Assembly (NCBI GenBank): GCA_900545315.1
Contig: UQYM01000037.1
Coordinates: forward strand, 1-25,884
Reading direction: 5' to 3'
Source: an uncultured Alistipes sp.
GTDB taxonomy: Bacteria; Bacteroidota; Bacteroidia; Bacteroidales; Rikenellaceae
DNA length: 25,884 nt
Below the pieces are notes generated by a model that did no database searches, was not told the DNA's origin, and was given only the letters and a program-made list of their open reading frames with translations. Positions 6,933 to 15,028 of the stretch are shown here, piece after piece (the stretch's first letter is position 1; the number at the start of each line of letters is the position of its first letter). A program made the position numbers and the translations under genes.

Positions 6933-9179
6933 ATGAATTTGAAACCAATCTCCACACTCCTGCTGAGTGTGCTCACCTTTGCGGCAACTCCCCTGTGGGC
7001 TCAACCTGCCCCGACCCCCTCGGTTGCGCCAAAATCCGGCGAAATAAAACCCTACCAGGGCCGTCCAACCATTCACGTCAACGGCACCCCCATGACACCG
7101 GACATCTATGCCCTGACCCACGCTACCGGCGCCCGCTGGAGCTGGGAAGAGGTGCCGCAACACAACGTTCAAAATTTCTACAACATCGGGTTCCGCCTCT
7201 TTCAACTCGACTTCTGGCTGTCGGAAATCTGGCCGAAAAATGGCGAACCGTTGAATGTCTCATTAGCCCAAAAACAGATCCGAGGTGTACTCGACGTAGC
7301 GCCTGAGGCATGTATCATTCTACGCGTCCATACCGACGCCCCCTACTGGTGGAACGAACAACACCGCGAAGAGTGTACCGAATACGCCGACGGCCCGATT
7401 CAAGAGTATTACAAACCGGGGATGCCCCACAACAACGAAGACTTCAGCATCATGCGCTCTCTACGCGCCAGTCTGGCTTCGCAACACTGGAAACAGGAGG
7501 CCGGCGACCTGCTCACCCAATTCTGTAAACAGCTCTCACAAACTCCCGAGGGTAATGCCGTAATCGGCATGCACCTTGCCGGCGGTATCTACGGTGAATG
7601 GCACTACTGGGGCTTTGTCGATCATGAACCTGACACCGGTCCAGCCATGACCGCCTATTTCCGGAATTGGCTGAAAAACAAATACGGCACAGACAAAAAA
7701 CTGCAACATGCCTGGAAGTCGGATCAATGGACTTTAACCACAGCTACGGTTCCCGGTGTGGAAGAGCGTAAAACCACACAATTCGGGCAGTTCAAAGATC
7801 CACAGCAGGAACAACGAGTTATCGACTACATCGCCGCTCAGCAGGAGGCTGTTGTCGAAGATATCGAATACTTCTGCCAACTGGCCAAAGAGAATTGGCC
7901 CCGTCCGCTTATTACAGGTGTTTTCTACGGATACCTGCACATGACCTTCAACCGTCAGTCTGTCGGTGGACATCTGCTTGTAGAACGCATCCTCGACTGT
8001 CCCTGGATTGACTACATAGCAGCCCCACAAACCTACTACAAAGCCTCTCGAAAACTGGGTGGCAGCGGCATGCCGCGCGGTATTGTCGAATCGGCTGCGC
8101 TGCACGGCAAACTCTGGTTCGACGAGATGGACAACGGAGAGCTGGCCCGTCGTGTCTGCCACGATGCCGTACGTTATCTGGAACGCTACGATCGGGACTA
8201 CGCCCCGATATTGCGTCGAAGCGTAGTGCTTCCACTGATGCGTGGCGGTGTATGGTACTACGATTTCGGAATCCGTGAAAGCCTCGGCTGGTTCGACGAT
8301 CCGGTATATCTGCAATCCATCGCCGACGAAAAGGCCCTCTTCGACAAACAGCTGCACAAACCCTACCACTCCGAAGCCGATGTGCTGTATGTGTGGAGTC
8401 AAGAGAGTTATTACTATTTAGCCCCGCATGGCACCCCGATCTCGTCCAACGTGGTCGATCAGACCATCGAAGAGGCATTGCGCAGCGGTACGGTAGGAGA
8501 TCACATCTATGACTTCGATCTGGACAAAGTGAATCTCGACCAATACAAAGCGGTCATCTTTATGAACAGCTACGCACTCTCTCCAGCGCAACAAAAATTT
8601 ATCCGCGAGAAGGTGGCCAAGAATGGGCGTACACTTATTTACAACTACATGACCGGCGTGACCGATGGCAAACAAATCGGGCTATCCCAGACTGAAAAAC
8701 TCTCTGGCGTTGAATTGGCACTCCAGAAGGAGACTCAACCCCAAACCGTAACGTACCTTACGCCAGCATCCGAATATACCTTTAAAGGGGTTGTGGAACC
8801 TTTCGCCATCGTAACCGACCCCAAAGTCCAACCGTTGGCCACCCTGAAAGACCATCCCGAAAAGGTGGTACTCGCACGCAAACAGTTCCCCACCCATACA
8901 GCCGTCTATGCAACACTGCCAATCAATGGAACTGACGTATTCCGTCAACTGTTCCGCGAGGCAGGATGTCACATCTATAACGACCACAATGACTTCACCT
9001 ACGTCAATAGCGGCATCATGTTGATTCACACCTTGGAGGGCGGTCCTCGAACCATCCACTTGCGCAACGGCAAAGATCTGCAACTGGAGCTGCCAGCCAA
9101 ATCCAACGCCGTATTAGACGCCTCAACCGGTGAACCATTACTGAAAGAGATTCCTAAGACCTATCCAAATGTCAAATAG
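6933..9179 (+). CDS. Secreted glycoside hydrolase-like protein (clan GH-A / GH42-like)
   Basis: This encodes 748 residues with a Sec signal peptide (MNLKPISTLLLSVLTFAATPLWA, cleaved near residue 23-24). Residues about 45-445 read as a TIM-barrel glycosidase. There is a Glu in GGIYGEWHYWG (E222), the position of an acid/base residue, and a second Glu in LWFDEMDNG (E398), a candidate nucleophile. The roughly 175-residue spacing suits a retaining clan GH-A enzyme. Residues about 480-600 look like the Rossmann-like beta-galactosidase trimerisation domain seen in GH42-type proteins (EADVLYVWSQ, then YKAVIFMNSYALSP). A short beta-rich C-terminal domain follows. The substrate is unknown and the CAZy family cannot be given. 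No SusC/SusD or regulator gene is adjacent, so it is not in a visible polysaccharide utilisation locus. Confidence 0.7.
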   Translation: MNLKPISTLLLSVLTFAATPLWAQPAPTPSVAPKSGEIKPYQGRPTIHVNGTPMTPDIYALTHATGARWSWEEVPQHNVQNFYNIGFRLFQLDFWLSEIWPKNGEPLNVSLAQKQIRGVLDVAPEACIILRVHTDAPYWWNEQHREECTEYADGPIQEYYKPGMPHNNEDFSIMRSLRASLASQHWKQEAGDLLTQFCKQLSQTPEGNAVIGMHLAGGIYGEWHYWGFVDHEPDTGPAMTAYFRNWLKNKYGTDKKLQHAWKSDQWTLTTATVPGVEERKTTQFGQFKDPQQEQRVIDYIAAQQEAVVEDIEYFCQLAKENWPRPLITGVFYGYLHMTFNRQSVGGHLLVERILDCPWIDYIAAPQTYYKASRKLGGSGMPRGIVESAALHGKLWFDEMDNGELARRVCHDAVRYLERYDRDYAPILRRSVVLPLMRGGVWYYDFGIRESLGWFDDPVYLQSIADEKALFDKQLHKPYHSEADVLYVWSQESYYYLAPHGTPISSNVVDQTIEEALRSGTVGDHIYDFDLDKVNLDQYKAVIFMNSYALSPAQQKFIREKVAKNGRTLIYNYMTGVTDGKQIGLSQTEKLSGVELALQKETQPQTVTYLTPASEYTFKGVVEPFAIVTDPKVQPLATLKDHPEKVVLARKQFPTHTAVYATLPINGTDVFRQLFREAGCHIYNDHNDFTYVNSGIMLIHTLEGGPRTIHLRNGKDLQLELPAKSNAVLDASTGEPLLKEIPKTYPNVK

Positions 9180-9214
9180 GCACTCGGGATCATTTGAAAC
9201 GTTCTGAACAAATG

Positions 9215-9246
9215 AAAGCCGGCCGAATATTGATTCGGCCGGCTTT
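9215..9246. terminator. Bidirectional terminator
   Basis: A perfect 14-bp stem with a 4-nt loop is bordered by AAA on the left and TTT on the right. It lies between two convergent genes, 35 bp after the glycosidase stop and 21 bp after the pyrophosphatase stop. Confidence 0.85.
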
Positions 9247-9267
9247 ATTATGCGTTAGCATTATCAA

Positions 9268-11475
9268 TTACATCAGGCTATAAGCAACAGTCAGCCCAGC
9301 CACCACAATCGAAACCATGCTCATCAATTTGATCAAAATATTGAGCGAAGGGCCAGCCGTATCTTTGAACGGGTCGCCAACCGTATCGCCTACAACTGTC
9401 GCCTTGTGGCAGTCAGAACCTTTACCACCATGGTTGCCCTCTTCGATATATTTCTTGGCATTGTCCCAAGCTCCACCCGAGTTGGCCATGAAGATGGCCA
9501 GCACAAAGCCTGCTCCCAAGCCTCCTACCAGCAACCCCATCACACCGGCCACTCCGAAAATAAAGCCCGTCACAACCGGAGCAACTATCGCCAATATTGA
9601 CGGTAACAGCATCTCACGTTGAGCCCCTTTCGTCGAAATCGCTACACAACGGGCATAATCGGGTGTCGCCTTCCCTTCCAAGATCCCTTTGATCTCGCGG
9701 AACTGACGACGCACCTCCTCTACCATACTCTGAGCAGCACGCCCTACAGCATTCATCGTCAACCCGCAGAACAGGAAGGCCATCATCGCCCCAATGAAAA
9801 CGCCAATTAACACATTGGGGTTCATCACCGAAATATGGAAATAATCCACAAAGTCGAGAATATTGGCATCGGAAACCGTCTGTACTGTCCCATTGGAGAG
9901 CACTATCTCATTCTGGTCAAGATGAAGCAGGCCCACCTTAACCTCTTCGATATAAGAGGCCAACAGGGCCAAAGCCGTCAAGGCAGCCGAACCAATCGCA
10001 AAACCTTTACCGGTTGCGGCAGTCGTATTGCCCAATGCATCCAGCGCATCAGTCCGTTTACGCACCTGGGGATCCAAACCGCTCATCTCGGCATTGCCGC
10101 CGGCATTGTCGGCAATCGGCCCATAGGCATCCGTGGCCAACGTAATACCCAACGTCGAGAGCATACCGACAGCGGCAATACCAATACCATACAACCCCTT
10201 ACTCAACGATGCTCCGGTCAACATATTCTCGAAATCGAAACCAATCGCACACAGGTAGGCCAAAATAATCGCTGCAGAAATGGTCAACACCGGCACCGCC
10301 GTCGAAATCATCCCCATACCGATACCGGAGATAATCACCGTAGCAGGACCAGTCTCGGAGCTTTTGGCAATGCGCCGGGTCGGTTTGTAAGAGTGTGAGG
10401 TATAATACTCGGTAGATTGTCCGATGATGATACCGGCCAACAGTCCGACAATCACGGCAAACGAGATACCCACCCAGTTCTCGATCTGCAACGAATAGAG
10501 GATTACAAAGGTCAGGATGGCAATCAATACAGCGCTGACATTGACCCCCAATCCCAACGAACGCAGCAACTGTTTCATACCAGCTCCTTCACGCGTGCGA
10601 ACCAAGAAAATACCCAACACGGAGAGCAGAATACCTACCGCTGCAATCATCATCGGGGCCAATACTGCCTTGAGTTGCATATCCCCGGCAAAAGCGGCCG
10701 CACCCAGCGCAGCCGTAGCCAGGATTGCACCGCAATAGCTCTCATACAGGTCAGCTCCCATACCGGCAACATCACCCACATTATCGCCCACATTATCGGC
10801 AATGGTTGCCGGATTACGTGGGTCATCCTCCGGAATACCGGCCTCAACTTTTCCCACCAAATCGGCTCCTACGTCAGCTGCCTTTGTATAGATACCTCCA
10901 CCAACACGTGCGAACAGCGCCTGTGTCGAAGCACCCATACCAAAGGTTAACATCGTGGTGGTGATAATGGTCAATTTCTGTGAAGCAGTTGTACTTTCGA
11001 CAAAATGGTCCAAAATCAGATACCAGATCGAAATATCGAGTAAACCAAGTCCTACAACAACAAGCCCCATAACCGCACCACTACGGAAAGCTACACGCAA
11101 CCCGCTATCAAGCGATTCACTGGCAGCCTGGGCCGTACGAGCCGATGCAAACGTAGCTGTCCGCATACCGATATACCCGGCCAAACCCGAAAAAAGACCT
11201 CCGGTCAAAAAAGCAAACGGCACCCATTTGTTTTGGACGCCCAAACCATAAGCCAAAAATGCAAAAAAGAGCGCAAGGAAAAGAAAAACAATAATGACCA
11301 CTTTGTACTGCTGACGCAGATAAGCCATTGCCCCTGAACGAACATGGGCCGCAATCTGTTGCATACGTTCTGTACCCTCACTACGGCGCATCATTCCCCG
11401 GAAAAAATACCAGGCAAAGAAGAGTGCCACCAGCGAAGCAAACGGCACCAGCCAAAATTGAATCGGTGTATCCAT
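9268..11475 (-). CDS. hppA: Membrane-bound K+-dependent pyrophosphatase, probably Na+-translocating
   Basis: This 735-residue protein with about 16 membrane segments hydrolyses pyrophosphate and pumps cations out across the inner membrane. The pyrophosphate/Mg site is clear in DNVGDNVGDVAGMGADL (227-243) and in GGAWDNAKK (667-675) followed by GDTVGDPFKDTAGPS (696-710). The stretch GNTTAATGKG has Ala486 and Gly489 where K+-independent enzymes carry lysine, so K+ dependence is expected. A glutamate in LYESY (E245) is in the place typical of Na+- or Na+/H+-pumping members rather than the strictly H+-pumping plant type. Which ions move is an inference. It is monocistronic, and its end faces the glycosidase terminator. 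Confidence 0.93.
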   Translation of the reverse strand: MDTPIQFWLVPFASLVALFFAWYFFRGMMRRSEGTERMQQIAAHVRSGAMAYLRQQYKVVIIVFLFLALFFAFLAYGLGVQNKWVPFAFLTGGLFSGLAGYIGMRTATFASARTAQAASESLDSGLRVAFRSGAVMGLVVVGLGLLDISIWYLILDHFVESTTASQKLTIITTTMLTFGMGASTQALFARVGGGIYTKAADVGADLVGKVEAGIPEDDPRNPATIADNVGDNVGDVAGMGADLYESYCGAILATAALGAAAFAGDMQLKAVLAPMMIAAVGILLSVLGIFLVRTREGAGMKQLLRSLGLGVNVSAVLIAILTFVILYSLQIENWVGISFAVIVGLLAGIIIGQSTEYYTSHSYKPTRRIAKSSETGPATVIISGIGMGMISTAVPVLTISAAIILAYLCAIGFDFENMLTGASLSKGLYGIGIAAVGMLSTLGITLATDAYGPIADNAGGNAEMSGLDPQVRKRTDALDALGNTTAATGKGFAIGSAALTALALLASYIEEVKVGLLHLDQNEIVLSNGTVQTVSDANILDFVDYFHISVMNPNVLIGVFIGAMMAFLFCGLTMNAVGRAAQSMVEEVRRQFREIKGILEGKATPDYARCVAISTKGAQREMLLPSILAIVAPVVTGFIFGVAGVMGLLVGGLGAGFVLAIFMANSGGAWDNAKKYIEEGNHGGKGSDCHKATVVGDTVGDPFKDTAGPSLNILIKLMSMVSIVVAGLTVAYSLM

Positions 11476-11542
11476 AAGATGTATAGGTTAGATTTATTAA
11501 TTTAGGTTGCTAACAAAATAATTAAATTTTTTGATTAAATCC

Positions 11543-11550
11543 TATCTTTG
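11543..11550 (+). promoter_or_regulatory. -7 box (TATCTTTG) of the RNA methyltransferase gene
   Basis: The octamer matches TAnnTTTG and lies 36 bp before the ATG, in the 111-bp divergent gap with hppA. No TTTG is at the right -33 distance. Confidence 0.5.
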
Positions 11551-11586
11551 CTGAAGTTTTAACACATCCCCTTTCACCCGCACAAA

Positions 11587-12129
11587 ATGATGCAAAAAAT
11601 AGTCAACAGCGCATTGGGCCGCCTTACTCCAGAGGAATTTGCCTCGGCTCCCAAACATCCAATCGTAGTCGTATTGGACAATATTCGAAGCCTCAATAAT
11701 GTCGGTTCATTCTTCCGAACCGGCGATGCTTTTGCAATCGAACGTATTGTCCTCTGCGGAATTACGGCCACACCTCCAAACAAAGAGATCCATAAAACCG
11801 CCCTCGGTGCCGAACTGGCCGTCCCCTGGAGCTACCAGAAACAGACCTCCGACGCCCTAACCCAATTAAGAGCTGAAGGATACACGCTTTTAGCCATTGA
11901 ACAGGTCGAAGGAGCCTCTCAACTGACCAATTTTCAGGTGGAAAAGGAGAAAAAATATGCCCTCGTTTTCGGCAACGAAGTAGATGGAGTAGCCCAAACT
12001 GCTGTCGATCTCTGTGACGGTGCAATCGAAATCCCTCAAGAAGGAACCAAACACTCTCTCAATGTATCCGTCTCCGGCGGCGTGGTGCTGTGGGAGTTTT
12101 TCCGCCAAATGGTTTTGTTTCCCAAATAA
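11587..12129 (+). CDS. TrmH-family RNA 2'-O-methyltransferase (SPOUT)
   Basis: This 180-residue SAM-dependent enzyme with the trefoil-knot SPOUT fold should methylate a ribose 2'-OH in tRNA or rRNA. Motif 1 is NNVGSFFRTGDAF (37-49), motif 2 is VFGNEVDGV (127-135) and motif 3 is EIPQEGTKHSLNVSVS (148-163), which builds the knot and the SAM site. The protein consists of the catalytic domain only and lacks the L30e-like N-terminal domain of RlmB-type enzymes. The RNA target cannot be told from the sequence. The first of two adjacent ATGs was taken as start. Its end overlaps the -33 region of the panB promoter. Confidence 0.88.
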   Translation: MMQKIVNSALGRLTPEEFASAPKHPIVVVLDNIRSLNNVGSFFRTGDAFAIERIVLCGITATPPNKEIHKTALGAELAVPWSYQKQTSDALTQLRAEGYTLLAIEQVEGASQLTNFQVEKEKKYALVFGNEVDGVAQTAVDLCDGAIEIPQEGTKHSLNVSVSGGVVLWEFFRQMVLFPK

Positions 12130-12143
12130 TAACCATACCTTTG
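12114..12143 (+). promoter_or_regulatory. Promoter of panB
   Basis: TTTG (12114-12117), 18 bp and TACCTTTG (12136-12143) give a near-consensus promoter with a spacer one base short. It overlaps the end of the methyltransferase gene. The predicted leader is about 115 nt and contains a small 6-bp hairpin at 12170-12185. Confidence 0.5.
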
Positions 12144-12264
12144 TCCAAGTAGGTCCCCATCACGAACAAACCATCAACAGATGGTCTTTCTGATCGGGAT
12201 CTTCGTAACACATTAACCCTCAATCAAAACTTAGTAAGGCTGAAAAGCCCAATTTTGGATCGTC

Positions 12265-13080
12265 ATGTCAACCGATAGCAAAACCCGGGTGGTTACCACC
12301 TACCGCCTCGCCGAAATGAAGGCCCGCGGAGAAAAAATCTCCATGCTGACCGCTTACGACTACTCAATGGCCCGTATCGTGGACAGCGCAGGTGTCGATG
12401 TCATTCTGGTCGGAGACTCCGCTGCCAACGTCATGGCCGGCTACGAAACTACACTGCCGATCACCCTCGATCAGATGATCTATCATGCCCGCAGCGTTAC
12501 ACGTGCCGTGAAAAGAGCACTGGTCGTCGTCGATATGCCCTTCGGAACCTATCAAGGAAACTCCAAAGAGGCCCTTGCCTCCGCAATCCGGATCATGAAA
12601 GAGACCGAAGCCGACGCCATCAAACTCGAAGGCGGCGAAGAGGTGCTCGAATCTATCGAACGTATTCTTTCGGCCGGCATTCCGGTGATGGGTCATCTCG
12701 GGCTGACCCCGCAATCCATCCACAAATACGGCACCTACACCGTACGCGCCAAAGAGGAGGCCGAAGCCAATAAACTGATCCACGATGCCCACCTGCTCGA
12801 AGAGGCGGGCTGTTTCAGCATCGTACTCGAAAAAATACCGGCCGCTTTGGGTACCCGAGTGGCGCAAGAACTAAAAATTCCCTTGATTGGAATCGGTGCC
12901 GGCAACGGTGTGGATGGTCAGGTACTGGTCATTCACGACATGTTGGGTATAACCACCGAGTTTTCGCCCCGTTTTCTGCGCCGCTATGCGGATCTCTACA
13001 CCCAGATGATGACCGGCGTACAAAACTATGTGGCAGACGTCAAAAGCGGATCTTTCCCCAACGAGAAAGAGCAGTACTAA
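12265..13080 (+). CDS. panB: 3-methyl-2-oxobutanoate hydroxymethyltransferase
   Basis: This 271-residue enzyme is the first of pantothenate synthesis. It transfers a hydroxymethyl group from 5,10-methylene-tetrahydrofolate to alpha-ketoisovalerate, giving ketopantoate. It has a (beta/alpha)8 barrel with an Mg2+ site: D51 in LVGDS, D90 in VVDMPFGTYQ and E122 in KLEGG. E189 in IVLEKIP is the probable catalytic residue. The stretches GHLGLTPQS (143-151) and IGIGAGNGVDGQVLV (208-222) are typical of the family. No panC or panD is adjacent. It has its own promoter and a strong terminator 31 bp after the stop. Confidence 0.96.
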   Translation: MSTDSKTRVVTTYRLAEMKARGEKISMLTAYDYSMARIVDSAGVDVILVGDSAANVMAGYETTLPITLDQMIYHARSVTRAVKRALVVVDMPFGTYQGNSKEALASAIRIMKETEADAIKLEGGEEVLESIERILSAGIPVMGHLGLTPQSIHKYGTYTVRAKEEAEANKLIHDAHLLEEAGCFSIVLEKIPAALGTRVAQELKIPLIGIGAGNGVDGQVLVIHDMLGITTEFSPRFLRRYADLYTQMMTGVQNYVADVKSGSFPNEKEQY

Positions 13081-13111
13081 ATTTTTGCAATTCAATATAA
13101 ACATTACTTTT

Positions 13112-13146
13112 GGGTTAGGAATTTTATTTCTAACCCTTCTTTTTTC
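13112..13146 (+). terminator. Terminator of panB
   Basis: An 11-bp stem (13112-13122 with 13126-13136, one G-T pair) with a TTT loop is followed by a T-rich tract (13137-13145). The recognisable GH127 remnant begins right at the end of this tract. Confidence 0.85.
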
Positions 13147-13644
13147 TACCCCTGGGAAGGCAACATCAAAATAACCGTTGACGAAACGCCGAACAAACTC
13201 AAAAAAGAGCTGAGATTGCGTATTCCCGAATGGTGCAAGAACTACACACTCAAAGTCAATGGGAAACCCTATAAACACAAAACCGAGAAGGGTTACGCCA
13301 TCATCAACCGCTCCTGGAAACAGGGCGATCAGATCGAACTGTCGTTGGAGATGACCACCCAGGCTGTTACCGCTGATCCGCGGGTCAAAGCAGATCTCGG
13401 CAAACGAGCCGTACAACGTGGACCTGTTGTCTATTGTGTGGAAGAAATCGACAATCCGCAAACCTATGATTCAGCCACCATCACAGCCTCAACTCCTTTC
13501 ACCGAACAATATAAACCTGAACTGCTGGGTGGTATTGTTGCCATTACTGCGGAGACTGAGGCCGGACCGCTTCGTCTGATTCCCTATTACACCTGGGATA
13601 ACCGTCAACCCGGCCGCATGAAGGTTTGGATCAATGAAAAATAG
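13144..13644 (+). pseudogene. 3' remnant of a GH127-type beta-L-arabinofuranosidase gene
   Basis: An open frame without an ATG encodes about 165 residues that match the C-terminal beta-sandwich part of GH127 proteins: FYPWEGNIKITVDE, then LRLRIPEWC with LKVNGKP, then a QRGPVVYCVEE segment and the closing LRLIPYYTWDNRQPGRMKVW. Full-length relatives are usually over 600 residues, so the catalytic barrel is missing. The homology starts immediately after the panB terminator, so there is no room for a promoter or start region. The only start the frame offers is a TTG inside the domain. I read it as the leftover of a deletion, although its frame is still intact. Confidence 0.75.
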
Positions 13645-13690
13645 ACTAAAATAGACCTATATTCTTTTCTTGCAGGTCCAACCTGGTATC

Positions 13691-13724
13691 AAAAAAGGCC
13701 CGGATAATTATCCGGGCCTTTTTT
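13691..13724. terminator. Bidirectional terminator
   Basis: A perfect 34-bp palindrome (17-nt arms) has a GC-rich core flanked by six As and six Ts. It lies between the GH127 remnant and the convergent endonuclease IV gene and can serve both strands. Confidence 0.85.
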
Positions 13725-13792
13725 GGCAGTGTAACATTTCACTAAAAAAATTCAATTATAGCGTAAATCCTTTCACAAGATCAATAAAAATT

Positions 13793-14641
13793 TTAGCGTG
13801 ATTGGGTCAGATCACGAAGCATCTGAATTTCTGCCGCCCAACGACTCTCGTCCGGCGTCTCCAAAATCAACGGCATCCCATCAAAACGTTTATCGGCTGC
13901 AACATATCCGAAAACAGTCATGCCAAGCGTCCCCTCTCCCAAACTGGCGTGGCGATCGACCCGACTGCCCATCGCTTTCAAATCGTCATTCAGGTGCATT
14001 CCTCGCAAATACCGGAATCCAACCACCTCGTCAAACTCAGCAAAGGTCTTTTCACAAGCCTCCGGTGTTGAAAGGTCATACCCAGCCGAGTAGGCATGGC
14101 AGGTATCAATACATACCCCTACCCGACTCTGATCTTTGACCTGGTCAATAATGGCCCGCAGATGGTGAAACGAAAACCCTACATTGGTTCCCTGTCCCGC
14201 CGTATTCTCGATGACAGCCGTAACATCGCTCGTCCGCTCCAACGCCCAATTAATCGACTCGGCAACCAACTCTAAACAGGCCTCTACACTGATCTTGCCC
14301 AAATGGCTGCCCGGATGGAAATTGAGCCGGTCCAAGCCCAACTGTTCACAACGTTGCATCTCGTCCAAAAAGGCTGCACGTGATTTGGCCAACCCCTCCG
14401 GATCAGGACTGCCCAAATTGATCAGATAACTGTCATGCGGCAGGATCTGTGCAGGCGTATAACCATGCTCCGCACAGTTCGCCTTGAAGGCTTCGATCGA
14501 CTTCTGAGTCAACGGCGCCGAAACCCACTGACGTTGATTCTTCGTAAACAGCGCAAAAGCATTCGCGCCAATCGCGGCTGCATTCAACGGGGCATTCTCT
14601 ACCCCTCCCGATGCACTAACATGTGCTCCAAAATATTTCAT
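13793..14641 (-). CDS. nfo: Endonuclease IV (AP endonuclease)
   Basis: This 282-residue enzyme of base excision repair cuts 5' to abasic sites in DNA. All nine trinuclear zinc ligands are present and fall at the same residue numbers as in the E. coli enzyme: H69, H109, E145, D179, H182, H216, D229, H231 and E261. They are seen in LPHDSY, FHPGSH, VIENTAGQG, CIDTCHAY, GMHLND, VDRHASLGEG and LILETPDE. The N-terminus MKYFGAHVSASGG is typical and fixes the start. It is monocistronic. The start region is partly duplicated 66 bp upstream. Confidence 0.97.
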   Translation of the reverse strand: MKYFGAHVSASGGVENAPLNAAAIGANAFALFTKNQRQWVSAPLTQKSIEAFKANCAEHGYTPAQILPHDSYLINLGSPDPEGLAKSRAAFLDEMQRCEQLGLDRLNFHPGSHLGKISVEACLELVAESINWALERTSDVTAVIENTAGQGTNVGFSFHHLRAIIDQVKDQSRVGVCIDTCHAYSAGYDLSTPEACEKTFAEFDEVVGFRYLRGMHLNDDLKAMGSRVDRHASLGEGTLGMTVFGYVAADKRFDGMPLILETPDESRWAAEIQMLRDLTQSR

Positions 14642-14720
14642 GATCCAACTCGTTTTTTACACGTTAACTATTTCGATCACCACACCAGATACAAACCAAT
14701 CTTTCATGATCCAATCCGTT
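14636..14720. repeat. Direct repeat covering the nfo start region
   Basis: A 19-bp segment at 14636-14654, which includes the nfo ATG, recurs at 14702-14720 with 17 of 19 bases identical. The offset is 66 bp, so the two ATGs are in the same phase. Confidence 0.65.
14657..14707 (-). CDS. Possible 16-residue leader ORF upstream of nfo
   Basis: An ATG in the upstream repeat copy opens a 16-codon frame that ends in TAA 15 bp before the nfo start. The context before this ATG is nearly identical to that before the nfo ATG, so ribosomes could use both. The peptide (MKDWFVSGVVIEIVNV) has no recognisable motif. It may be a simple by-product of the duplication. Confidence 0.2.
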   Translation of the reverse strand: MKDWFVSGVVIEIVNV

Positions 14721-14973
14721 GAAAAACAAGCTCACACAAACAAAATCACAGTAACCTATCGATCCCTCTCTTTTTGTCTGCTTCGTAGCTTCACTCCGTC
14801 CAACAAATGGATACCCGATCGGCCCTGCAGCGATCGGCTACAAAGTAACAAGTTTTTCGCAAAAGAGAAAACTTCCCCACGCGCAAAACATTTTCATTAC
14901 TCAAATCGCATTACACCGTTCTCATACGTTACTGTAGGCGAAAAGTTCATCAATAAAAGTTCATCATATTTTT

Positions 14974-15005
14974 TTTGGGGCTGCTGCGTAATATTATTAA
15001 CTTTG
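14974..15005 (+). promoter_or_regulatory. Promoter of the DUF3078 gene
   Basis: TTTG (14974-14977), exactly 20 bp and TAACTTTG (14998-15005) give a full Bacteroidetes promoter, 23 nt before the ATG. Confidence 0.75.
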
Positions 15006-15028
15006 CGTGAGGTTCAAACCATACCGAC

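Larger units (their letters stand above)
14642..15028. other. Divergent intergenic region
   Basis: About 390 bp separate nfo and the DUF3078 gene. They hold the second copy of the nfo start repeat with a 16-codon ORF, a 7-bp stem-loop at 14815-14837 of unknown role, and the DUF3078 promoter near the right end. No further gene is visible. Confidence 0.55.

Noticed and set aside
7734..8402. 222-codon minus-strand frame inside the glycosidase gene
   Set aside because: It is antisense to a well supported domain and has no signal, motif or start context of its own.
13078..13215. Possible panB-GH127 readthrough fusion
   Set aside because: The GH127 frame happens to be continuous with the panB frame after its TAA, but a strong terminator lies between and the linking sequence is AT-rich without homology. 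Chance is the simpler explanation.
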